Source of the DNA: Candidatus Omnitrophota bacterium
Lineage (GTDB): Bacteria; Omnitrophota; 4484-213
DNA: 19,234 nt
Reading direction: 5' to 3'
Assembly: GCA_003645805.1 (NCBI GenBank)
Contig: QNCL01000011.1
Coordinates: 1-19,234, forward strand
The notes below the pieces were generated by a model that did no database searches, was not told where the DNA came from, and saw nothing but the letters and a program-made list of their open reading frames with translations. Position numbers and translations under genes: made by a program. This document shows, in pieces, positions 1 through 6,185 of the stretch (position 1 is the stretch's first letter; every line of letters begins with the position of its first letter).

Positions 1-89
1 AGACTTATTAGAATAGCAAAGATCAGCACCATTGCGAATACAGACCCTCTTAACTTTCCTCTTAACTCTGGCTTTAAGGATTCCTCCAT
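1..89 (-). CDS. PilX-like pilus assembly protein, N-terminal fragment
   Basis: Only the first 29 codons are in the window; the rest lies beyond position 1. The reading begins MEESLKPELRGKLRGSVF and runs directly into a hydrophobic stretch (AMVLIFAILIS). A short basic segment ending in RGS followed by one N-terminal membrane helix is typical of PilX/minor pilin-like proteins encoded after pseudopilin genes. The glutamate-5 prepilin motif is not obvious, as is common in PilX-like members. The ATG at 89 overlaps the end of the preceding pilin-like gene (stop at 74-76) by 16 nt in another frame, with a GTAGGTG ribosome-binding-like sequence just upstream, so translation is probably coupled. The family call rests on the N terminus and the context only. 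Confidence 0.5.
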   Translation of the reverse strand, partial: MEESLKPELRGKLRGSVFAMVLIFAILIS

Positions 90-628
90 GGCATACACCT
101 ACTGGTGATTCGAGAGGACAAGGAAAAACTCTCTCCGGTCTGGGGGTCTGTGGCAGTAATGTTTACCTGAAAAGAAATCCCTTGCCCTGCGTCATCGGGG
201 CGAGTAATATTAAACTCTGTAATATTATACACTATTGTCTCGGTTAAATTCACTGTGGCAGGACAAGAAGGATCCTCTCCAAACTGCACTGTATTATTTA
301 TCCGAGCATATCTGACCTTGATTGGAGAAGCAGGGAAAGAAGAAGGATAACCTGAGCCTGTATAGTTATCTATGGTAATCTGCACATCCTCCAGAGACTC
401 CGTTTCGGCAGGCCAATCTATCGCTATGGCTTTGCTCAGATAACGGCTCAAGTGGTGCATAAGAAAGGAAGCCTCTGCCTGCGCCCTTGACTCCTTCTGA
501 TGCCCTTTATAATAACTGGAGGAGAGGAAGGTAGCATATAGAATAGCAAACATCAATATACTGAAGATAGTAGAGGCCACTATCACCTCTATTAGTGTCA
601 GCCCTTTCTTTCCTTCTACTCTTTCCAC
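74..628 (-). CDS. Type IV pilin-like / pseudopilin protein, sequon-rich
   Basis: A 184-residue protein with a class III prepilin signal: a short basic leader ending KKG at residue 9, then LTLIEV with the conserved glutamate at mature position 5 (E14) and a hydrophobic helix to about residue 34. Prepilin peptidase should cut after G9. Such proteins form type IV pili or type II secretion pseudopili at the inner membrane. The C-terminal domain (about 80-184) is poorly conserved, with two cysteines (C122, C178) that could form a disulfide. It has six N-X-T sequons (N88, N111, N127, N135, N140, N156) among only eight asparagines, very unusual for a bacterial protein. The start is a GTG at 628 overlapping the upstream pilin gene by 13 nt, with AAGGTG before it. 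It could be a PilW/PilV/GspJ-type minor pilin; which one cannot be told. Confidence 0.85.
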   Translation of the reverse strand: MERVEGKKGLTLIEVIVASTIFSILMFAILYATFLSSSYYKGHQKESRAQAEASFLMHHLSRYLSKAIAIDWPAETESLEDVQITIDNYTGSGYPSSFPASPIKVRYARINNTVQFGEDPSCPATVNLTETIVYNITEFNITRPDDAGQGISFQVNITATDPQTGESFSLSSRITSRCMPWRNP

Positions 629-990
629 TGCACCTTTACCTTAATTATCTTATACCGCTCCCCACTCCCGGTAGAGTAATCATCGGGTCCTAGGGTCACA
701 TTGTATGTGCGCGTGCCATTACAATTATCGCGCAGGTCTCCTGAGGGTAAAGGATCAGGATGCTCACCTACAGAGAGAACAGTTGAATTAGAGTATTCTA
801 CATTACTTCTTAATCTATCTATGGTCTCACGAGCATAATATATTGCTTTAAGTTTCCTATTGGAGACCACCAGTTTCTTTCTGCACAAGACATAAATATG
901 CGCCATCCCACTGAAGACTATCATAAATATTATTGCTACCACCAAACCCTCTACTAAACTTAAACCCCTGCGGGAGAAAATATAAGACAT
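616..990 (-). CDS. Type IV pilin-like / pseudopilin protein, small
   Basis: A 124-residue protein with a prepilin leader MSYIFSRRG, predicted cleavage after G9, then LSLVEG with the conserved glutamate at mature position 5 and a hydrophobic segment to about residue 36. The remainder is a small domain of about 85 residues with N-X-S/T sequons at N68, N91 and N97 (three of six asparagines). The ATG at 990 follows the rplY stop codon with no gap (TAG then ATG), and the 3' end overlaps the next pilin-like gene by 13 nt. The gene therefore appears to be the first of a pilin set read through from glmU-prs-rplY. Its size and leader fit a GspI/PilV-like minor pseudopilin. The exact role is unknown. 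Confidence 0.82.
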   Translation of the reverse strand: MSYIFSRRGLSLVEGLVVAIIFMIVFSGMAHIYVLCRKKLVVSNRKLKAIYYARETIDRLRSNVEYSNSTVLSVGEHPDPLPSGDLRDNCNGTRTYNVTLGPDDYSTGSGERYKIIKVKVQWKE

Positions 991-1644
991 CTACTCCCCT
1001 TCCTCCTCTTTCTCTTCCTTGCCTTTGCGAATTACTTCGGGCTCTTCCTTTTCCTTCTCGCCCAACTCCTCCTTTACTTCAATCTCCTCCTCTTTTGGTG
1101 GCTCTATAGAGAGAACTATCTGCTCAGGTTCTTCTACTATCTTCACCCCCTCTGGCGCTCTCAGGTCCTTTACATAAATAAGATCACCAATGTTAAGATT
1201 GGAAACATCCACATCTATCTGCTCAGGAACATTTGCAGGAAAGCACTCTATCTCCACTTCCCAGAGAAGGTGCTCCAAAATCCCCCCTGCTTTTACTCCT
1301 GGGGATTCTCCTTTGGCTACTACAGGCACCTTTAACCTTATCTTCTCTCGCAAGGAGATATACTCAAAGTCGATATGTAAAACCTCATTATTTACCGGAT
1401 GGCGTTGAACCTCTTTTATAAGCGCTATTTGCTTCCTCCCTTCGGAAAGCAAATTGACCACCACATTCTCATGATGGATATCTATCTTGTGCAGTTCCTT
1501 CCTATCTAACTTGATTGCCTGAGGTTTCTTCCCTGCTCCATAGACTATAGCCGGAATAAACCCTGCGGAGCGCACCCTTTTTACTCCCTGCTTTCCTATC
1601 TCTTCTTTACTTCTCGGTTCAAAGTTCAGCACTACCTGATCCAT
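991..1644 (-). CDS. rplY: Ribosomal protein bL25 (CTC/TL5 type)
   Basis: Large-subunit protein that binds 5S rRNA. The 217-residue product has the N-terminal L25 domain (about 1-93, with the GFIPAIVYG segment and the stretch ending HIDFEYI) and the C-terminal TL5 beta domain (about 94-182), followed by a highly charged, Glu/Lys-rich tail of about 36 residues. This is the long CTC form of many bacteria, not the 94-residue E. coli form. It follows prs, matching the common bacterial order glmU-prs-rplY. The ATG at 1644 has no clear Shine-Dalgarno sequence; instead a long hairpin ends 8 nt before it (see 1653-1701), which may control initiation. The stop codon abuts the start of the first pilin gene. 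Confidence 0.95.
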   Translation of the reverse strand: MDQVVLNFEPRSKEEIGKQGVKRVRSAGFIPAIVYGAGKKPQAIKLDRKELHKIDIHHENVVVNLLSEGRKQIALIKEVQRHPVNNEVLHIDFEYISLREKIRLKVPVVAKGESPGVKAGGILEHLLWEVEIECFPANVPEQIDVDVSNLNIGDLIYVKDLRAPEGVKIVEEPEQIVLSIEPPKEEEIEVKEELGEKEKEEPEVIRKGKEEKEEEGE

Positions 1645-1652
1645 AGCCGTGC

Positions 1653-1701
1653 AGATAGACTGAAGAAGGCTTTGGAGAAAGTTTGCCTTTTCAGTCTATC
1701 T
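1653..1701 (-). promoter_or_regulatory. Long hairpin immediately upstream of rplY
   Basis: Perfect 12-bp inverted repeat: AGATAGACTGAA at 1653-1664 and its complement at 1690-1701. After a one-base bulge (1665) the pairing continues for 5 bp (AAGGC 1666-1670 with GCCTT 1685-1689), leaving a 14-nt loop. In the minus-strand transcript it sits between prs and rplY and ends 8 nt before the rplY ATG. No U-tract follows, so a simple terminator is unlikely. The loop sequence TTCTCC (minus strand) could also pair with GGAGAA just 5' of the stem (1703-1708), giving an alternative structure. The 10-mer AGGCAAACTT occurs both here and 50 nt upstream. Candidate autoregulatory, processing or start-site-occluding element; its function is inferred. 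Confidence 0.6.
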
Positions 1702-1768
1702 ATTCTCCTTTCTTAAAAGTTTTGAAGCAAGTTTGCCTCTACTTTTTTCATTCTCATCTGCCTGCCTT

Positions 1769-2704
1769 TTATACAAATAGCGAACTTACTGATTCCTCCC
1801 GGTGTATCCTTCTTATCGCCTCTCCCAATAACTCGGCGATGGAGAGTACCTTAATATTCTCCAACCTCTTCTCCGGAGAAAGAGGGATGGTATCGCTAAC
1901 AATAAGTTGTTTTAAGGGAAGGTTTTTAATCCGCTCTATTGCTGAACCCGAGAGCACAGGATGAGTAATTGCCGCATATACATCCCTTGCTCCTTTCTCT
2001 TTTAAGATCAACACTGCTTCCTTTAACGAACCTGCGGTAGCAACTATATCATCAACAATGATTACATCCTTATCATTAACCTCCCCAATTACATTCATCA
2101 CCTCAGTCTCAGAGGCATTTACCCGTCTTTTATCTACAATAGCCAAGGAGGCACCCAGACGCTTGGCGAACGCTCTTGCCATCTTTACTCCTCCCACATC
2201 TGGAGAAACAACCACTGCATTGGTTAAAGGAAGGCTTTTCAGGTAACGGATAAACACGGGAGCAGCAAAAAGATGGTCTAAGGGAATGTCAAAGAACCCC
2301 TGGATTTGCCCTGCATGTAAGTCCATAGTCAAAACCCTATCCGCCCCGGCAACAGTAATGAGATTTGCTACCAGTTTAGCAGTGATAGGCACACGGGGTT
2401 GATCCTTGCGGTCCTGCCGAGCATAAGCATAGTAAGGAAGAACAGCAGTAATCCTGTATGCTGATGCCCTTTTTAAGGCATCAATCAACACCAAGAGTTC
2501 CATCAGGTTTTCATTGGGAGGGGGACAGATAGACTGGATAATAAACACATCCAATCCGCGAGCATTCTCGTTAATCTTAACCTGCACCTCTCCTTCGCTA
2601 AAGCGAGAAACAAGTGCGTCTTTCAGAGGCACTTGGAGATATGCACAGATGTCCTCAGCCAATTTGCGGTTGGCATTTCCGGTAAAGATAGCCAATTTAT
2701 CCAT
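1769..2704 (-). CDS. prs: Ribose-phosphate pyrophosphokinase (PRPP synthase)
   Basis: Makes PRPP from ribose 5-phosphate and ATP, feeding purine, pyrimidine, His, Trp and NAD synthesis. The 311-residue length is normal (class I about 315). Visible motifs: the N-terminal FSEGEVQVKI segment; the flexible ATP-binding loop YYAYARQDRK (about 91-100); MDLHAGQIQGFF (about 127-138) with the catalytic-region histidine; and the PRPP-binding loop VDDIVATAGS (about 217-226). In that loop an alanine stands where many bacterial enzymes have Asp or Ser. The ATG at 2704 overlaps the glmU stop by 8 nt and has AGGAG eight bases upstream, so the two genes are coupled. GlmU and Prs side by side is a widespread arrangement. 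Confidence 0.97.
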   Translation of the reverse strand: MDKLAIFTGNANRKLAEDICAYLQVPLKDALVSRFSEGEVQVKINENARGLDVFIIQSICPPPNENLMELLVLIDALKRASAYRITAVLPYYAYARQDRKDQPRVPITAKLVANLITVAGADRVLTMDLHAGQIQGFFDIPLDHLFAAPVFIRYLKSLPLTNAVVVSPDVGGVKMARAFAKRLGASLAIVDKRRVNASETEVMNVIGEVNDKDVIIVDDIVATAGSLKEAVLILKEKGARDVYAAITHPVLSGSAIERIKNLPLKQLIVSDTIPLSPEKRLENIKVLSIAELLGEAIRRIHREESVSSLFV

Positions 2705-3968
2705 TACTTCTTCTCCTTAAAACCCTGGCTGGAACTCCTACTACCACTTCTTTTTTCTGCACATCCCTATTTCTAAGGACCACAGTCCCCGCACCGGTAA
2801 GCGCCCCCTCACCTACCTTTACCGGGGCAACAAGGATGGTGCCACTTCCGATAAAAGCACCTTTTTTGATAACTGTTCTATGCTTCTTTTCTCCATCATA
2901 GTTAGCGGTAATCGTCCCTGCGCCAATATTCACCCCTTCTTCTACCAAGCAGTCTCCCAAATAACTATGGTGCTTGATTCGGCAGTTGTCTCTTATTGTG
3001 CACCGCACTATCTCCACAAAATTACCAATAACTACATTATCCCCTATCACACACTCGCCTCTGAGGTGAGCAAAAGGACCAATCTGACAACCTCTACCTA
3101 TTTTAACCTTTCCCTGGATAAAAGTAAAGGGGTAGATAAGTGTATCTTTTCCTATCTCTGTTTCTTCGCTTATATAGGCAGTATGGGGGTCGATGATGCT
3201 TACTCCTTTTCTATACATCTTTGCCAAAATCCTCTCCTGCATTATCCTCTCTGCTCTGGAAAGAGCATCACGGGTATTTATCCCTAAAATCTCCTTTTCT
3301 GAGGCTAAAACACAACCTATTTTTCGCCCCTCTCTCCTTAACAACCTGATGCTCTCGGTAAGGTAATACTCTCCTTTCTTATTATTCGGATAAATCTGGG
3401 GGATAACTCTTATTAGATCTCGAACCTTAAATATATATACCCCTCCATTTACCTCTTTTATCTCCTTCTCCTCTTTGGATAACTGCTCTTCCTCCTTTAT
3501 CTCTAAAATCTCTCTACCTGCACGAATAACTCTACCATAACCTTCAGGAAAAGTCAAATGTGCGCTGAGGAAAGTGCAGGAGTTTCCTTCTCTGGCATGC
3601 TTATCTATTAACCTTCTCAGGGTGGGTTTTTCAATCAAAGGAGTATCTGCAGAGATTACCAACACATCCCTTTCCTTCTTTATCTTTCCCTTTGCTTGCT
3701 GGATAGCATTTGCTGTTCCTAAAGGCTTTTTCTGATGAACAAACTCTATATTTTCAAAAAATGCTTTTACCTTTTCCTTTACTGCCTCCTCTTCTCCCAC
3801 CACTACCAGAATTCTTCTTATCCCTATCTCTTTTATTTTTTTTATTACATAATAGATCAATGGCTTTCCGCAAAGAGGATGCAGAACCTTGTTGAGTTCG
3901 GAAATCATCCGCACCCCTTTTCCGGCAGCAAGCACTATTGCACTTATCTCTTCGGGCTTGGGCATCAT
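2697..3968 (-). CDS. glmU: Bifunctional UDP-GlcNAc pyrophosphorylase / GlcN-1-P acetyltransferase, short form
   Basis: Catalyses the last two steps of UDP-GlcNAc synthesis, for peptidoglycan and LPS. The N-terminal nucleotidyltransferase domain (about 8-235) shows LAAGKGVRM (13-21), ADTPLI, GYGRV, EVNGGVY and GINTR, the usual nucleotide-sugar contacts. The C-terminal left-handed beta helix carries IGPFAHLRG, NFVEI, KHHSYLGD (catalytic His), NIGAGTITANYDG and the IAPV-like LVAPVKVG. At 423 residues it is about 30 shorter than E. coli-type GlmU; the missing part seems to be one or two hexapeptide coils before IGPFAHLR. After NFVEI there is Val-Arg where the E. coli family has Lys-Lys. The tandem ATGs at 3968 and 3965 are both possible starts. 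A consensus-like promoter lies just upstream. Confidence 0.93.
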   Translation of the reverse strand: MMPKPEEISAIVLAAGKGVRMISELNKVLHPLCGKPLIYYVIKKIKEIGIRRILVVVGEEEAVKEKVKAFFENIEFVHQKKPLGTANAIQQAKGKIKKERDVLVISADTPLIEKPTLRRLIDKHAREGNSCTFLSAHLTFPEGYGRVIRAGREILEIKEEEQLSKEEKEIKEVNGGVYIFKVRDLIRVIPQIYPNNKKGEYYLTESIRLLRREGRKIGCVLASEKEILGINTRDALSRAERIMQERILAKMYRKGVSIIDPHTAYISEETEIGKDTLIYPFTFIQGKVKIGRGCQIGPFAHLRGECVIGDNVVIGNFVEIVRCTIRDNCRIKHHSYLGDCLVEEGVNIGAGTITANYDGEKKHRTVIKKGAFIGSGTILVAPVKVGEGALTGAGTVVLRNRDVQKKEVVVGVPARVLRRRSNG

Positions 3969-3994
3969 AGTTCTTGGGATAGTAAATCCTTAAA

Positions 3995-4023
3995 AGTTTA
4001 CCAACATAGAAAAATGTTGTCAA
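3995..4023 (-). promoter_or_regulatory. Sigma70-type promoter for glmU-prs-rplY-pilin operon
   Basis: On the minus strand a perfect -35 TTGACA (4023-4018), a 17-bp spacer and the -10 TAAACT (4000-3995, 4 of 6). Transcription would start near 3988, about 20 nt before the glmU ATG. The spacer region holds a small dyad, CAACAT (4002-4007) and ATGTTG (4014-4019), separated by 6 bp, which could be an operator. There is no strong promoter sign between glmU and the pilin genes, which suggests one long transcript. Confidence 0.7.
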
Positions 4024-4132
4024 TCTTAAAAGTATCTCTGAACCCTTTTATCTCTATCATAGGAATTTCCCCCACCATTTCCACCCCTGGGGTGGAAATG
4101 GTATTTAAATCTATGCGTCTGGTAATCTCCAT
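3998..4132 (-). CDS. Possible small ORF (44 aa) upstream of glmU
   Basis: An ATG at 4132 preceded by GAGGAG (3-nt gap, rather short) opens a 44-codon frame beginning MEITRRIDL and ending FLCW, with its stop codon inside the glmU -10 box. It starts 8 nt after the preceding glycosyltransferase stop. It spans both the 29-bp palindrome at 4074-4102 and the glmU -35 box, which argues that the DNA is regulatory rather than coding. I recognise no family. spoVG precedes glmU in some bacteria, but only the first four residues recall SpoVG and the rest does not. Confidence 0.25.
   Translation of the reverse strand: MEITRRIDLNTISTPGVEMVGEIPMIEIKGFRDTFKIDNIFLCW
4074..4102. repeat. 29-bp perfect palindrome (14-bp arms, 1-bp centre)
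   Basis: ACCATTTCCACCCC (4074-4087), a single T at 4088, then GGGGTGGAAATGGT (4089-4102): fourteen exactly complementary bases on each side. It lies in the 172-bp gap between the glycosyltransferase at 4141-5265 and glmU, about 50 bp upstream of the glmU -35 box. No T-run follows on either strand, so it does not look like an intrinsic terminator. It may be a binding site for a dimeric regulator, or a stable RNA hairpin separating the two transcription units. Confidence 0.75.
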
Positions 4133-4140
4133 TTGCTCCT

Positions 4141-5265
4141 CTATTCTTCTATCCTGCAATACCCTATTTTTGTTCTCTTAAAAAGATATCCCCACACAGA
4201 GAGAAACAAGATTAAACTACTGAGGAGAAATATCCTCAACTTCTCTCCTTTTTTAGGTCTTGAAGAATTCATCTTGCTGAATATAACAGATTGAAGAAGA
4301 AAGCCCGCCAGGAATAAAATAAAGGAAAGAACAAGGGTATGGATATCTTGGAAAAACAAGAGAAGAAGAAAAGGTAGGACAAGTATAGGAAAAATTATTA
4401 TCTGGAGAAAACGGGTAAGATATATCAATATCCAGGGAAATCTCATTCTGTGAATATGAGGGAAAAATCTTATGAGTTCTTTTATATTATCCTGCCCCTT
4501 GCGTATCTTGAGTTTTATAAAGTTCTTAAACTTAGAGGGTCCTCTTACCTCTTTTATATAAATTTGAGGATGATAGATACATTGATAGCCCTTGGTATTT
4601 ATTAGAAAAGGGAGATAAATATCCTCTGCCCACACACTTTGGGGTATTCTATCTACCACTTCTCTCCTGAAAGCATAACAAGCACCAGAAACAGTGGAGC
4701 AGTGCCCAACAGAACTCTCCAGAGCACGCAAGGTGTTCTGGATATGCCAAAAGACAATCTCGTTTCTATACCTACTCACAGGCTCTGTCCATCCTCCTAC
4801 CAATCCTATTCTTTCATTGCTCAGAAAAACTCGGGCTATTTTCTCCAAACAGTCCTTCTCTAATAAAGCATCTACATCGGTTATCAGAACAAGGTCTTGA
4901 GGGCTTATTAAACTCAGCACCTCATTCAACTGAAAACTTCTCCCCTTTTGCGCACAAGAGATTAAATGAAAATTGGAAAGATCTCCTATATTCTCGCTGA
5001 TTATCTGTTTGGTCTCATCTGTGGAGGCATCTGCGAAATAGACTGTGTAGTTCTTATAACTTAGATCTTTTAAGTTTTTTATCTTCTGCTCTATCAACCT
5101 CTTTTCGTTAAAAATAGGCACTATGATAGAGAAATGGGGAATAGAATTTAACTCTTCTCTCTCTATATAACTCCTTTTATTCCTCTCCAAAAGATATAAA
5201 AATAAGATGTATCCCGCAAAACTCCACCAGAGCAGAAAGAAGCATAGATAGTAGATAACCTCCAC
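4141..5265 (-). CDS. Membrane glycosyltransferase, family 2
   Basis: A 374-residue inverting GT-A enzyme with an N-terminal membrane helix (about 4-26), a cytoplasmic catalytic domain and three or so C-terminal hydrophobic segments (about 278-305, 308-328, 344-362). Catalytic motifs: SIIVPIFNE (46-54), FADASTDET (78-85), the metal-binding TDVDA (129-133) and AED (213-215, likely catalytic base), followed by KIRKGQ (253-258) in the position of the QxxRW-like motif of processive synthases. The sugar donor cannot be read from sequence. It is the last gene of the STT3 cassette, 11 nt after the neighbouring glycosyltransferase, so a role in building or extending the lipid-linked glycan is likely. 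The start is a GTG at 5265 with GGAAGGTG upstream. Confidence 0.88.
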   Translation of the reverse strand: MEVIYYLCFFLLWWSFAGYILFLYLLERNKRSYIEREELNSIPHFSIIVPIFNEKRLIEQKIKNLKDLSYKNYTVYFADASTDETKQIISENIGDLSNFHLISCAQKGRSFQLNEVLSLISPQDLVLITDVDALLEKDCLEKIARVFLSNERIGLVGGWTEPVSRYRNEIVFWHIQNTLRALESSVGHCSTVSGACYAFRREVVDRIPQSVWAEDIYLPFLINTKGYQCIYHPQIYIKEVRGPSKFKNFIKLKIRKGQDNIKELIRFFPHIHRMRFPWILIYLTRFLQIIIFPILVLPFLLLLFFQDIHTLVLSFILFLAGFLLQSVIFSKMNSSRPKKGEKLRIFLLSSLILFLSVWGYLFKRTKIGYCRIEE

Positions 5266-5276
5266 CTTCCTTTCTC

Positions 5277-6185
5277 TTATCTCTTCATCCTTCTCAACAA
5301 GACAGTTAACTCTGTAAACCTCCTGTTGATAGTATGGATAGAGACACCAATAAGAAGAAATAACCAGCCTATAATGAACAAAGAGGTGAGGATAATGGTA
5401 TCCAGCAAAGAGGCAAACCTCTCCGCATAGTAAACTTTCAACCCATAACTCAAAGCACCTATCCAGATAAAAACAGAGAGAGTACCAAAGAAAGTGAGGG
5501 GCTTTAGGTCTCTAAACAGAGATAAGATCGTCAGAAATATGCTATATCCATCCTTGAAAGGACTTAATTTACTATGGCTTCCCCCTATCCTCTCTCGGTA
5601 TGAGATGGGCACCTCCTTCACTCTAAACCCTTTGGTCAAAGCCTGAATAGTAATCTCGGTCTCGATCTCAAACTTAAATCTGATTACAGGAATGCCCTGT
5701 ATGCATTCTCGGGTTAAAGCCCTGTATCCGGAGAGAACATCGCTCAACCTCATCTTAAAGAAGAAGTTTAGCAGTTGAGAAAAGAAGATATTGCCTATCT
5801 TGTTTAAGCCTCTCATCGCTCCTTTGTCCACATATATCCTTCTACCTATCACCATATCTGCTTCGTCTTCTAAGAGGGGTTTAATAATTCTGTGCACATC
5901 GGCAGGAGAGTAAGTGTTATCGCCATCTACCAATACATAAATATCTGCCTCCACCCCCTCAAATATCCTTTGGATAATATAGCCCTTTCCTCTCCTCTTC
6001 ACCTTCACCACCTCAACCCCTTCCTTTTTAGCCAAATAAGGTGTGTTATCAGTAGAATTGTTATCAAAAACAATTATCTCTGCTTGAGGCAACTCTCTTT
6101 TAAAACCGCGGATTACCTCTCTAATTGTCTTGGCTTCGTTAAAGCAGGGAATAGCAACTACTATTCTCTTCTCCCCTCTATTCAT
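5277..6185 (-). CDS. DPM1/AglJ-like family 2 glycosyltransferase (polyprenyl-phosphate type)
   Basis: A 302-residue GT2 protein of the dolichyl/undecaprenyl-phosphate glycosyltransferase type, which transfers a sugar from a nucleotide donor to a lipid phosphate on the cytoplasmic face. Motifs: VAIPCFNEAKTI (10-21), FDNNSTDNT (40-48), LVDGDNTY (85-92, metal-binding), SDVLSGYR (148-155), FEIETEITIQAL (172-183) and RIGGSHSKLSPFKDG (199-213). Two C-terminal hydrophobic segments (about 231-250 and 262-282) anchor it. The motif set resembles archaeal AglJ, which starts N-glycan assembly on dolichol phosphate. The ATG at 6185 overlaps the STT3-like stop by 8 nt, with GGAGG spaced correctly, so the two are translated together. 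Sugar identity is unknown. Confidence 0.87.
   Translation of the reverse strand: MNRGEKRIVVAIPCFNEAKTIREVIRGFKRELPQAEIIVFDNNSTDNTPYLAKKEGVEVVKVKRRGKGYIIQRIFEGVEADIYVLVDGDNTYSPADVHRIIKPLLEDEADMVIGRRIYVDKGAMRGLNKIGNIFFSQLLNFFFKMRLSDVLSGYRALTRECIQGIPVIRFKFEIETEITIQALTKGFRVKEVPISYRERIGGSHSKLSPFKDGYSIFLTILSLFRDLKPLTFFGTLSVFIWIGALSYGLKVYYAERFASLLDTIILTSLFIIGWLFLLIGVSIHTINRRFTELTVLLRRMKR

Noticed and set aside
74..990. Campylobacter-type extended sequons (Asp/Glu at -2) in the pilin-like proteins
   Set aside because: Only one of nine sites fits (N140); the pattern is plain N-X-T.
4074..4102. Palindrome as an intrinsic terminator
   Set aside because: No run of T follows on either strand and a 1-bp centre is not terminator-like.
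3998..4132. 44-residue ORF in the place where spoVG precedes glmU in some bacteria
   Set aside because: Only MEIT resembles SpoVG; the rest does not, it is half the length, and it overlaps the palindrome and promoter. Kept only as a low-confidence ORF.
3735..4181. 148-codon plus-strand open frame
   Set aside because: It runs antisense to glmU and through its promoter region, has low-complexity Phe/Leu/Tyr-rich content and no ribosome-binding site; a shadow of the A/G-rich coding strand.
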